From contig DBXI01000013.1 of assembly GCA_002309255.1 (NCBI GenBank), forward strand, positions 2,989-63,729: a DNA stretch of 60,741 nucleotides, written 5' to 3'. A program made the translations under genes and the position numbers. This document shows positions 1 through 6,692 of the stretch, one piece after another. The notes below the pieces were generated by a model, which did not search any database, was not told the DNA's origin, and was given only the letters and a program-made list of their open reading frames with translations. Each line of letters starts with the position of its first letter. Positions within the stretch are counted from its first letter, which is position 1. The stretch is from Bacteroidales bacterium UBA1216. GTDB lineage: Bacteria; Bacteroidota; Bacteroidia; Bacteroidales; Paludibacteraceae.

Positions 1-22
1 TAGCCAGATGAGCTAATACCCC
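1..22 (-). tRNA. 5' end of a tRNA gene, cut by the window edge
   Basis: Read on the minus strand, these bases give a typical tRNA start: a seven-base acceptor strand GGGGTAT, then TAGCTC and the D-loop up to GGCTA. The anticodon lies outside the window, so the isotype cannot be read. It follows tRNA-Pro in the same direction after a 64-nt spacer, so the two are probably cotranscribed. Confidence 0.8.
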
Positions 23-34
23 TCGCGTTCGAAA

Positions 35-62
35 CGCTTCGCTGGTTTCTTTGGGGACCCCG
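35..62 (-). repeat. tRNA-spacer copy of a GGGGTCCCC-containing element
   Basis: On the minus strand this stretch begins CGGGGTCCCC and continues with a sequence ending in AAACCAGCGAAG. A close relative lies at 245-271 in the leader ahead of tRNA-Pro. Each copy is followed, just before the tRNA, by a small hairpin of the GCGTT...AACGC type. A role in processing or antitermination of the tRNA transcript is possible but is inference. Confidence 0.55.
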
Positions 63-86
63 TGAGATGGGGGTTTTGCGTTGATG

Positions 87-161
87 TCGGGATAGCGAGA
101 TTCGAACTCACGACCTCCTGCTCCCAAAGCAGGCATTCTAACCGGGCTGAACTATATCCCG
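87..161 (-). tRNA. tRNA-Pro (anticodon TGG)
   Basis: The minus strand folds into a full cloverleaf. Acceptor strands CGGGATA and TATCCCG pair perfectly. The anticodon stem is CCTGC/GCAGG with loop TTTGGGA, so the anticodon is TGG (Pro). The T-arm is GTGAG/CTCGC around TTCGAAT. The discriminator base is A at 87. CCA is not encoded; the next bases read CATC, so the tail must be added after transcription. Confidence 0.97.
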
Positions 162-244
162 TTCGCCTTCGGCAACGCGGTAGAATCGGATTGCGCTTGG
201 CGCAATAAAAGCGACGCGTGCCTCGGCTCTCCCCTCCACAAACA

Positions 245-271
245 CTGCGTTGGTTTGTGTCGGGGACCCCG
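245..271 (-). repeat. Leader copy of the GGGGTCCCC-containing element
   Basis: On the minus strand this reads CGGGGTCCCC followed by a stretch with AAACCAACGCAG, matching the copy at 35-62 over nearly its whole length. It lies between the tRNA promoter (316-347) and tRNA-Pro (87-161). The rest of the leader (162-244) holds no gene, only a short hairpin (CGTTGCC GAA GGCGAACG) touching the tRNA 5' end. Confidence 0.55.
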
Positions 272-315
272 GTTAGGGATGCAACCCGTTGTTGGGGATT
301 AACGCAAAGCGGATG

Positions 316-347
316 CAAAGGTACAATAATTATAGCAAATATGCAAA
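316..347 (-). promoter_or_regulatory. Bacteroidota-type promoter of the tRNA transcript
   Basis: On the minus strand TTTG (344-347) is followed after 20 nt by TACCTTTG (316-323), an exact TAnnTTTG -7 box. Transcription would start near 309 and run through a leader of about 145 nt into tRNA-Pro. Confidence 0.85.
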
Positions 348-434
348 TTTATGCGGCGGAGAGGTGAAGAAAAGGGGCAAAAATAGTTCATTTTTATACG
401 TAGAGTTGGCAGTTAACGACTTATTGACGGAAAA

Positions 435-466
435 TTTGCAAATATGAGAATTTTTTTGTAACTTTG
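435..466 (+). promoter_or_regulatory. Bacteroidota-type promoter of the flavodoxin-family gene
   Basis: TTTG (435-438), 20-nt spacer, TAACTTTG (459-466). This is the consensus form and points at the gene starting at 562. It stands back to back with the tRNA promoter; the stretch between them (348-434) shows no gene. Confidence 0.85.
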
Positions 467-473
467 TACGTTT

Positions 474-538
474 TTTGTGAATGTTAACTATATTAACGGG
501 TATCGGTTCACGAATAAGATATTTTGTGGGGTCACAAA
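474..538 (+). other. Structured 5' leader with two hairpins
   Basis: Between the promoter and the start at 562 lie two stems. TTTGTGAA near 474-481 pairs with TTCACGAA at 507-514 (one G-U), with a TTAA/TTAA pair inside. Further on, TTTGTG (523-528) and CACAAA (533-538) close a GGGT loop. I recognise no known riboswitch. Either a leader regulator or a chance fold is possible. Confidence 0.4.
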
Positions 539-561
539 TCAACCAAAACAAAGATTTATAG

Positions 562-1182
562 ATGAAAGTATTATTGATCAACGGTTCTGCTCGAAAGAAC
601 GGCAACACGTTCCTGGCGCTGAGTGAGATAGCCAAGCAGTTGGAGAAGAACGGTATCGATTCGGAGATCGTACAGATAGGCTCCAATCCTATTCGCGGTT
701 GCATTGCGTGCTTACAGTGCCGGAAGAACGGTAACAACCAATGCGCATTCAATGATGACTTATGCAACCGTGTGAACGAGAAAATGTCAGCATGCGATGC
801 GCTCATCGTCGGTTCGCCGGTTTATTACGGTCAACCCAATGGGTCAGTGCTGGCGCTGACGCAGCGTATGTTCTATTCCGGCGGCACATTGTATAAGGGC
901 AAACCTGCTGCAGCTGTTGCCATTTGCCGTCGCGGCGGCGCAACAGCGGCTTTACAGACCATGAATATGCCGTTTCAGTTGATGAACATGCCTATCGTTC
1001 CATCGCAATATTGGAACATCGTATATGGTCGCGATCCCGGCGAGGCAACGATGGATACCGAAGGAATGCAGACGATGCGCACACTGGCGGACAACATGGC
1101 TTGGCTGCTGAAGAATATTCACGGCGAGAATGTTCCTGTACCGGAACGCGAAGCACTGCTGCCGATGAATTTCATTAGATAG
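562..1182 (+). CDS. Flavodoxin-family / NADPH-dependent FMN reductase-like protein
   Basis: A 206-residue cytoplasmic protein of the flavodoxin-like fold. It starts with the P-loop-like phosphate-binding segment of FMN reductases, LLINGSARKNGNT (residues 4-16), which cradles the FMN phosphate. IRGCIACLQCRKNG (about 44-57) resembles the Cys-containing region of iron-sulfur flavoproteins. The family signature VGSPVYYGQPNGSV is near residues 88-101. The family reduces FMN with NAD(P)H or passes electrons through bound FMN; the substrate here is unknown. Only part of a 4Fe-4S Cys set is visible, so an iron-sulfur cluster is unproven. It has its own promoter (435-466). The next gene follows after a 141-nt gap filled by an inverted repeat, so it is probably monocistronic. 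Confidence 0.9.
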   Translation: MKVLLINGSARKNGNTFLALSEIAKQLEKNGIDSEIVQIGSNPIRGCIACLQCRKNGNNQCAFNDDLCNRVNEKMSACDALIVGSPVYYGQPNGSVLALTQRMFYSGGTLYKGKPAAAVAICRRGGATAALQTMNMPFQLMNMPIVPSQYWNIVYGRDPGEATMDTEGMQTMRTLADNMAWLLKNIHGENVPVPEREALLPMNFIR

Positions 1183-1303
1183 ACCGCACCTATGGTGCTC
1201 AAAGAAAAAGATCGCTGCGCTCAAAGAAATAAGCCTGATTACTTTCGACTATACAACACATTATAGGCTTTTATCTTATGTCTTTGAGTGCCATGCACGG
1301 TCT
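1181..1303 (+). repeat. Intergenic inverted repeat with nested stems
   Basis: The left arm at 1181-1205 starts on the stop codon and is nearly complementary to the right arm at 1281-1303 (AGACCG...CTCAAAGA against TCTTTGAG...CGGTCT). Inside, AAGCCT (1231-1236) pairs with AGGCTT (1265-1270) and CTATA (1249-1253) with TATAG (1262-1266). The layout of outer arms, inner stem and short central hairpin resembles the three elements at 5461, 6068 and 38099, but the sequence differs. There is no T-run after the right arm, so it is a poor intrinsic terminator. Confidence 0.7.
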
Positions 1304-1323
1304 TTCGACTAAAACAAAAAAAA

Positions 1324-1977
1324 ATGAAGAATATAGCATTTATCATCAATCCGATGTCGGGGACGCAGAACAAACGTCGTCTGCCGAAAGTGATCAACGA
1401 GTTGCTGGATAAGGGGCAGTGGCTTGAGAATATGGTGTTCACGGAGCATGTGGGGCATGCGTTGGTGCTCGCCAAGCAATATGCTACGATGGGTTTTGAT
1501 GCAGTGGTGGCCGTAGGAGGCGACGGGACAGTGCGTGAGGTAGCCGAAGGAGTAACCGGCACGAAGACTGCACTGGGTATCATACCGATGGGACTGACGA
1601 ACACGTTGGCTCGGCATCTGGGTCTGCCCTTGCGCGGCAATAGTACGATCACCTGGCTCAACCGCAGCGAACCGATCCTGTGCGACAGCCTGGAGGTGGT
1701 GCTGGATGAAGGCGCAAACGAGCGGAAACTGATTGCCATGACCGAGGTACATGCCGGCGACAAGCGGTTCATCAACTGCGCGCAAGACGTGAGGACAAGC
1801 ATTCAGGACGGGAAGTTGGACGAGCTGTCAGCCGAGAGCCAAGAGCAGAAAGAAGAGAGCCAAGTGGCGTTTAACGGACAGGTGCTGATCGATAACGAGG
1901 AGTACGATGCTGAGCAGAGCGTGAAGATAAGCGTGAAGGCGGACAGCATATACGTGCTGGCACAGAAACGATTCTAA
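1324..1977 (+). CDS. Short diacylglycerol/lipid kinase-like protein
   Basis: About 217 residues. The start is placed at 1324 (MKNIAFIINPMSGT), which matches the usual N-terminus of the DAGK/YegS family; an upstream in-frame ATG at 1288 lies in the inverted repeat. The ATP-binding GGDGTV motif (about residues 64-69) is intact, followed by GIIPMGLTNTLARHLGLP, equivalent to the family's G-x-G-N-D-F-A-R segment with changes. Family members are usually near 300 residues with a C-terminal beta-sandwich lipid-binding domain. Here most of that domain is missing and only its closing strands (from about 175) seem to remain. It could be a reduced enzyme or an inactive remnant. A heptamer array begins at its stop codon and runs into the next gene. 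Confidence 0.8.
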   Translation: MKNIAFIINPMSGTQNKRRLPKVINELLDKGQWLENMVFTEHVGHALVLAKQYATMGFDAVVAVGGDGTVREVAEGVTGTKTALGIIPMGLTNTLARHLGLPLRGNSTITWLNRSEPILCDSLEVVLDEGANERKLIAMTEVHAGDKRFINCAQDVRTSIQDGKLDELSAESQEQKEESQVAFNGQVLIDNEEYDAEQSVKISVKADSIYVLAQKRF

Positions 1978-2016
1978 GTTTAGAGTTTAGTGTTGTTGAA
2001 AAAGTTGAGAGTTTAT
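1977..2016 (+). repeat. Heptamer array across the stop and next start
   Basis: Units AGTTTAG, AGTTTAG (1977-1990), then AGTTGAG, AGTTTAT (2003-2016) with a diverged 12-nt middle. It begins inside the TAA stop of the kinase-like gene, covers the GTG start of the TPR gene at 1990 and supplies its first codons. Confidence 0.7.
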
Positions 2017-3543
2017 AGAGCTATAGGATTGGTGCTGGTGGTGCTGCTGGGGATGAGCAGTACACTATCGGCAAAGTGCAAGGCTAAGACGCCGGCGCAG
2101 GAGCTGACCGAACAGGAGCAGATGCGGCTGGATTATTACCTGTACGCCGCTTTGCAGGCTTCGGAGTTCAACCGTCACGCCGAGGCCTTCTTTCTGCTGG
2201 AGCTGTGCTACGAGATCGACCCAAGTAATCCGACCGTTTGCTCGATGCGCGGGTCGTATATCATGAGTTTGTATGGCAAGGGTAAAGCTCTGCCGCTACT
2301 GCGCACGGCGTATGAGGGTTCGCCGAAGGATTATTGGTATCGGTACGCAGTTACCGCGTATGAGACGGGGCAGAAAAAGGACGCGATGGATGTGCTGAAA
2401 GCAATGGAGAAGAGCGATCCGCGCGACATCGATGTGCTGGAGCTTCATGAGATGATCCTGCGCAAGGAGATGAAACACAAACAGGCGCTGGCTATCCGCG
2501 ACAAGATAGACAAGCTGACGGGTGAGCCGACCGTCTATTCGGTGATCACGCGTTACGAGCTGCTGGACGAGATGGGCGCTACGGCCAAGGCGATGCAGGT
2601 GCTGGACGACTATCTGGAGCGCAATCCGAATGACGGCAGGATGCGTGCCATGCGTTCGGATATACGCATGAACGAGGCCTTTCTGTCTAAAGACCGCGCA
2701 ACGGTTCAGATGCTGCTCAAGGAACAGTTGCAGAGCGCTGATGTGACGCTATCAACCAAGTTGAAGAAGATCAAGCAGTACTGCGGGTGGCTATGCTATG
2801 AAGCCGAGATGATAAAAGCATTGCTGCTTGACCTGCGCGATCAGTATCCGTACGAGCTGCAAGCATATCAGGCGCTGCTGGATCATGAGTTGGAGCAGGA
2901 CAATCCGCATGCCGCCCTGGAGGTGGCACGTACCATGCTGACCATGAACCCTACGGACAGCCAGCTTCGGGAGACGGTGGCCGACCTGATGCGCGACGAC
3001 GAGAGCGTGACACCGGAACAGACGGGAGCGTTCATCGATGAGAGCTACACTATCCTACCCGACGACCCTAAGTGGGGGTACTTCAAGGCGCTTCGCTGCT
3101 GGCAACGGGAGGATTATGATTCAACCTTGTTGGTGCTGGAGCACGCACTGCAGCATGCAGAGGAGCCGACGGTGAGACTGACCATACTTGTTCTGTACGG
3201 CGATATACAGGGGCAAATGAAGAACTACGACAAGGCGTTTGCCGCCTACGACGAGGTGCTGAAGCTGGCACCCGATCATCTAAGTGTGCTCAACAACTAC
3301 GCATGGACACTGGCTATCACCGGCGGCGACCTAAAGAAAGCCGAGAAAATGAGTCAACGCACAATACAGAAAGAGGGTAATAACCCAACCTATCTGGATA
3401 CATATGCATGGATACTGCACCTGCAAGGGCAAGACACACTGGCGCTATTCTATATCCGCAAGGCAATGGAGTATGCAGGCGATAAGAAAGATCCGACAAT
3501 AGTGGAGCACTTTGAGGAGATTAATAAAACGTTAAATCGTTAA
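1990..3543 (+). CDS. Exported tetratricopeptide-repeat protein
   Basis: A 517-residue protein beginning at GTG 1990 (TTG codons at 1993 and 1996 are alternatives). A signal peptide with a basic start and core IGLVLVVLLGMSSTLSA ends near residue 28. The remainder is helical TPR: examples are YYLYAALQASEFNRHAEAFF (about 51-70) and the best-conserved repeats at about 390-460 (AFAAYDEVLKLAPDHLSVLN). TPRs bind other proteins, so a scaffold role in the periplasm is likely. It is followed by a DUF4292 lipoprotein and an EnvC-like protein, an arrangement known in Bacteroidales, where this trio is linked to envelope and division functions. The last residues (LNR) and stop codon come from an 8-bp repeat array. 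The start lies inside a heptamer array, so its exact position is uncertain. Confidence 0.88.
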   Translation: MLLKKLRVYRAIGLVLVVLLGMSSTLSAKCKAKTPAQELTEQEQMRLDYYLYAALQASEFNRHAEAFFLLELCYEIDPSNPTVCSMRGSYIMSLYGKGKALPLLRTAYEGSPKDYWYRYAVTAYETGQKKDAMDVLKAMEKSDPRDIDVLELHEMILRKEMKHKQALAIRDKIDKLTGEPTVYSVITRYELLDEMGATAKAMQVLDDYLERNPNDGRMRAMRSDIRMNEAFLSKDRATVQMLLKEQLQSADVTLSTKLKKIKQYCGWLCYEAEMIKALLLDLRDQYPYELQAYQALLDHELEQDNPHAALEVARTMLTMNPTDSQLRETVADLMRDDESVTPEQTGAFIDESYTILPDDPKWGYFKALRCWQREDYDSTLLVLEHALQHAEEPTVRLTILVLYGDIQGQMKNYDKAFAAYDEVLKLAPDHLSVLNNYAWTLAITGGDLKKAEKMSQRTIQKEGNNPTYLDTYAWILHLQGQDTLALFYIRKAMEYAGDKKDPTIVEHFEEINKTLNR

Positions 3544-3569
3544 GCTGTTAAATCGTTAATGAGTTAAGA
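3530..3569 (+). repeat. Octamer array over the TPR-gene stop codon
   Basis: Five successive 8-bp units of type CGTTAAAT / CGTTAAGC / TGTTAAAT / CGTTAATG / AGTTAAGA. The stop codon (3541-3543) falls in the second unit. The rest of the gap to 3598 holds nothing recognisable apart from a small inverted repeat (TTCGATTGCATCGAA). Confidence 0.8.
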
Positions 3570-3597
3570 TGGTTCGATTGCATCGAACGTTATAGAT

Positions 3598-4293
3598 ATG
3601 AAAGGTAATTGGTTAATAGCACTTATGGTAACCGGCCTGCTTATAGCAGGCGGTTGTGCTCACAAGAAGCACCTGACACGTGCGGAGCGTGCGGCCATAG
3701 AGGCTGCGGAACGTCAGCGCGTACAGGACTCTATTGAGGCGGCAGAGCTCAAACGGTTGCAGGAGTTGGAGTACAAGCGTGTGCAGGACTCGATAGCGGC
3801 TGCCCAGGCGGCTGCAGAGGCGGCAAGGCGGGCGATGGTGCAGACATTGCTTATACCACGGATGACGCTGACGATCGTGATGCAAGGACGGCAGTTCACC
3901 ACCCCGGCCTCGATGCGCTGGCAGCGAGCAAAAGGTGCTATGGTAAGCGTGCAGCCGATAGCAGGCATTGAGATGATACGCATCGAACTGGATGAGCAGG
4001 CGCTGCTGGTGATAGACAAGATCAACCGACGCTATACGCGGCTGACTTATGCTGACTTAGAGCAGATGGGGTTCAACGCCGATCTGAACACGATAGACGG
4101 ATGGGTGGATGAGCATATACTATCGCGCAAGGACGAACCGCAGCTGCTGCTGCAAGTGTCGCGCGATGGTATGAGCGGCTCGGCGGTGATATACACGAAC
4201 ACGATGCAGGTGAACGCCAACGTGAACCTACGCCCCACAAACGTAGAACTATATAGACAAGTAACACTTGAACAATTGATTAAAGGGATATGA
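3598..4293 (+). CDS. DUF4292 lipoprotein
   Basis: A 231-residue lipoprotein. The lipobox is IAGGC with the acylated Cys at residue 20, so it is anchored in an envelope membrane. Residues about 25-80 are highly charged and helical (repeated RVQDSIEAAE / RVQDSIAAAQ), probably a coiled coil. The C-terminal part (about 85-231) is beta-rich and fits DUF4292, a family structurally related to LolA/LolB-like lipid-binding folds. The partner or ligand is unknown. It overlaps the EnvC-like gene by 4 nt (ATGA), indicating translational coupling, and follows the TPR gene by 54 nt. The alanine-rich coiled-coil insert after the lipobox is more marked than I expect for the family. Confidence 0.85.
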   Translation: MKGNWLIALMVTGLLIAGGCAHKKHLTRAERAAIEAAERQRVQDSIEAAELKRLQELEYKRVQDSIAAAQAAAEAARRAMVQTLLIPRMTLTIVMQGRQFTTPASMRWQRAKGAMVSVQPIAGIEMIRIELDEQALLVIDKINRRYTRLTYADLEQMGFNADLNTIDGWVDEHILSRKDEPQLLLQVSRDGMSGSAVIYTNTMQVNANVNLRPTNVELYRQVTLEQLIKGI

Positions 4294-5462
4294 ACAAACG
4301 TATTCTATTCTTTCTGACTATTGCGATGCTTGCAGCAGTAAGCGTGTCAGCACAGACGCTCAAAGAACTGCAAGCGCAGCAGAAGAAGTATGCCGAGGAG
4401 ATTGAGACCACCGGCAAGATGATCAAGCAGACCAAGCAGAACGAAAAAGCTACGGAGAACAAGTTGAACCTGATCAACGAGAATATCCGTACGCGTAAGA
4501 AGCTGATCAACTCGATCAACCAGGAGATCATTGCATTGGATCAGGAGCAGTTGCGTCTGGAGGCCGAGCTGGTGCGTCTGGAAGCCGAGTTGGATTCGCT
4601 CAAGCGCGATTATGCGCAACTGGTGCAGATGACTCACTATGCCGATCTGCAGCAGTCGCCGCTTCTATTCCTGCTTTCGGCGCAAGACTTCAACCAGCTG
4701 GTGCGTCGCTTGCGTTACATGCGTGAGTTTGCCGAGTACAGGCAGGATCAGGTACGACGCATTGAGAACCTGAAAGCCGACATACAGATTCAATCCGACC
4801 TCATACAGGACAATCGCAAGGAGAAAGGTTCGGCACTGAAAGCCCAGCAACGGGAGAAGGACGAGCTGGCGCGCAACGAACGCAAGCAGAAAGCTATGCT
4901 GCAAGATCTAAAGAAGCAAGAGAAACAGCTGGTGAGTAAGCAACGTCAGCAACAGAAGAAGATCGACGAGCTGAACAAACAGATCGAAAAAGCCATCGCC
5001 AATCAGGTTGATCGCAAGCAGCAGCTGACGAAGGAGCAGGAGCTGATAGCCGGCGGATTTGCGGCAAACAAAGGGCGGTTGCCTTGGCCTGTAGCCAAAG
5101 GGTTCATCAGCGGTCACTACGGAAAGCACCAGCACTCGGTGTACGAGAACGTGACAATCAACAACAAGGGCATCTATATCCAGACACCGGAAGGTTCGGA
5201 CGCGCGTGCCGTATATGAGGGCGAGGTGACGGCCTGCATGGTTATGGGGGCGACTTATGCAATCATCGTGCAGCATGGTAACTACCGAACCGTATATACC
5301 GGCATACAGACACCGGCGGTAAAGGCGGGAGATAAGGTGCAAGGCAAGCAGACGATAGGACGCATAGCATCCAACCCCGATGAGGATAACAAGACGGAGC
5401 TACAGTTCCAGGTTTGGCAGGATCGGGAGATACAGAATCCTGAGCTTTGGCTCGCACAGTAA
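4290..5462 (+). CDS. EnvC-like coiled-coil protein with degenerate LytM (M23) domain
   Basis: A 390-residue exported protein. The signal peptide (FFLTIAMLAAVSVSA) ends near residue 22, a long coiled coil spans about 22-250, and an M23/LytM domain spans about 260-390. In active M23 peptidases zinc is held by an HxxxD pair and an HxH. Here the HxGxD position reads NNKGIYI (about 291), the HG segment reads QHGNYRTVYTGI (327-338) with the second His lost, and the LHF motif reads ELQFQ (about 370). All expected zinc ligands are absent, so cleavage is unlikely. EnvC and NlpD of E. coli are degenerate in the same way and activate amidases that split septal peptidoglycan. The same role here is inference supported by the coiled-coil layout and the operon. 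Confidence 0.9.
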   Translation: MNKRILFFLTIAMLAAVSVSAQTLKELQAQQKKYAEEIETTGKMIKQTKQNEKATENKLNLINENIRTRKKLINSINQEIIALDQEQLRLEAELVRLEAELDSLKRDYAQLVQMTHYADLQQSPLLFLLSAQDFNQLVRRLRYMREFAEYRQDQVRRIENLKADIQIQSDLIQDNRKEKGSALKAQQREKDELARNERKQKAMLQDLKKQEKQLVSKQRQQQKKIDELNKQIEKAIANQVDRKQQLTKEQELIAGGFAANKGRLPWPVAKGFISGHYGKHQHSVYENVTINNKGIYIQTPEGSDARAVYEGEVTACMVMGATYAIIVQHGNYRTVYTGIQTPAVKAGDKVQGKQTIGRIASNPDEDNKTELQFQVWQDREIQNPELWLAQ

Positions 5463-5567
5463 TTTTTATTTTCTTTTGGCTACTTTGCGTTTTTTGTTCG
5501 GTCATTATCGACCTGATAACTTTCTCACAAGAAAACACAAATCTGCATAAAAGAAACCCAAAAATAG
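5461..5567 (+). repeat. Nested intergenic hairpin element, copy A
   Basis: Fills the gap between the EnvC-like and FKBP genes, starting at the TAA stop. The outer arm TTTCTTTT (5470) pairs with AAAAGAAA (5549-5556). Further along, TTTGCG and GTTTT pair with the mirrored AAAACACAAA. The central hairpin is TTATC (5505-5509) with GATAA (5515-5519) and loop GACCT. Copies B (6068) and C (38099) share the layout; the central stem has C-G here where they have G-C. Function unknown. Confidence 0.8.
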
Positions 5568-5580
5568 AAACAATACATTT

Positions 5581-6069
5581 ATGAAGAAAATAGGATTCAT
5601 ATTGGTTTGCCTGCTGGTGCTGAGTGGATGCAAGCAGAGCAACTACGTGGATTGGAAGGCGCTGAATGAGGCTTGGTTAGAACACAACAAGACGCAACCC
5701 GGTGTGGTGACAACGGCCTCTGGATTGCAGTACAAGCAACTTAATCCGAGCCCAAGTCCGTATGACGCCCGTCCGAACTACAATAGTACGGTGATCGTGG
5801 ACTACAAACTCTACCTGATAGGCAGTTACGGCGGCTACAACACGGGGAACATCATCGAGCAGAGCACCGATGCGAGCTTCAACCTGACACAGGTCGTGTC
5901 GGGGTTTGCAGAGGGACTACAGAAGATGCATGTGAAAGACGACTTTGTGCTGTTTGTCCCTGCTGACTTAGGCTACGGCTCGACCGGAAGCGGTACGGAA
6001 GGCTACTTTGGGTTCATTCCACCCTACTCGACGCTGATATTCGAAGTACACCTCAAGGCCATGCAGTAA
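5581..6069 (+). CDS. FKBP-type peptidyl-prolyl isomerase lipoprotein
   Basis: A 162-residue lipoprotein (lipobox VLSGC, Cys17). The FKBP domain covers about residues 45-162. TASGLQYKQL opens it, FNLTQVVSGFAEGLQKMHVKD (about 100-120) corresponds to the active-site segment, and FVPADLGYGS...IPPYSTLIFEVHL closes it. FKBPs catalyse cis-trans isomerisation of prolyl bonds; as a lipoprotein it would help fold secreted or outer-membrane proteins. It is short for the bacterial type, lacking the N-terminal dimerisation domain of FkpA/Mip proteins. It is flanked on both sides by copies of the same hairpin element and precedes a second small lipoprotein gene. Confidence 0.92.
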   Translation: MKKIGFILVCLLVLSGCKQSNYVDWKALNEAWLEHNKTQPGVVTTASGLQYKQLNPSPSPYDARPNYNSTVIVDYKLYLIGSYGGYNTGNIIEQSTDASFNLTQVVSGFAEGLQKMHVKDDFVLFVPADLGYGSTGSGTEGYFGFIPPYSTLIFEVHLKAMQ

Positions 6070-6174
6070 TTTTTGTTTTCTTTTGGCATCTTTGCGTTTT
6101 GGCTTCGGTCATTATGTACCACATAACTCCCTCACCCGAAAACACAAATCTGCTCAAAAGAATCACAAAAATTG
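6068..6174 (+). repeat. Nested intergenic hairpin element, copy B
   Basis: Starts at the TAA stop of the FKBP gene and ends 8 nt before the next start. Arms: AATTTTTG (6068) with CAAAAATT near 6166-6173; TTCTTTTG (6078-6085) with CAAAAGAA (6155-6162); TTCGG (6104-6108) with CCGAA (6136-6140); central TTATGT (6112-6117) with ACATAA (6121-6126), loop ACC. Very close to copy A in sequence. Confidence 0.82.
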
Positions 6175-6181
6175 AATCAAG

Positions 6182-6664
6182 ATGAAGAAGATATTTATAA
6201 TACTGTTAGCGGTTGTTCTGTCCGGTTGCGATAGGGCTAACTGGCAGAGCTCAGTGCCTGACTTCCCTATCCGATTGGAGATCAATACGAACGTAGGGAT
6301 GTACGTTAACTTTGTGCCGGAGAACATCACGACGTACCTCATAGCGGATGCCGGCGGTATTCACTTGAACGGGATCACGCAGCCGCTGACCGTGCTGGAT
6401 GCGTATGGGTACGCAGGTACAGTGGTGTATATCGACGGAGTGCATCCCTACGGAGCGTATGACCTGTGCTGTCCGCACTGTGTGCTCCGCGACAAGCCGT
6501 GCACCGTGGACGGGATGTACGCCATCTGTCCCGTTTGCGGCGAGGAGTACGATATCTATCTGGGAAACGGAGTTCCTATGCACGGGATATCCCAAGAGCC
6601 ACTGAAAGAGTACAAGGCGGTGTATAATATGAGTACAGGGAAGGTGTTTGTTGGAGCGAAGTGA
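6182..6664 (+). CDS. Rieske-like lipoprotein with a Cys replacing the last His ligand
   Basis: A 160-residue lipoprotein (lipobox VLSGC, Cys16). Residues 97-119 read C-P-H-(16 residues)-C-P-V-C. The Rieske [2Fe-2S] signature is C-x-H-(15-17)-C-x-x-H, so position and spacing fit exactly but the final His is Cys119. The following GEEYDIYLGNGVP...EPLKEY matches the loop after the second Rieske motif. Extra Cys residues at 96, 100 and 107 lie around the site. The protein may hold a 3Cys-1His iron-sulfur centre, bind zinc, or be a degenerate Rieske fold; this is inference. It would face the periplasm or cell surface. It lies 8 nt after hairpin copy B, and its TGA stop starts a heptamer array leading to rimM. 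Confidence 0.72.
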   Translation: MKKIFIILLAVVLSGCDRANWQSSVPDFPIRLEINTNVGMYVNFVPENITTYLIADAGGIHLNGITQPLTVLDAYGYAGTVVYIDGVHPYGAYDLCCPHCVLRDKPCTVDGMYAICPVCGEEYDIYLGNGVPMHGISQEPLKEYKAVYNMSTGKVFVGAK

Positions 6665-6689
6665 TAATTGATAATTGACATTTAACAGT
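6662..6689 (+). repeat. Heptamer array at the stop codon
   Basis: Units TGATAAT, TGATAAT, TGACATT, TAACAGT. The first TGA is the stop codon of the Rieske-like gene. The array ends 3 nt before the rimM start. Confidence 0.75.
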
Positions 6690-6692
6690 AGA

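Noticed and set aside
13..318. A 101-codon open frame on the minus strand
   Set aside because: It runs through tRNA-Pro and the tRNA leader, so it is not a protein gene.
5461..6174. Hairpin elements as ordinary intrinsic terminators
   Set aside because: The arms span about 105 nt with nested stems, and no T-run follows the right arm; the T-rich side lies at the left arm, before the fold.
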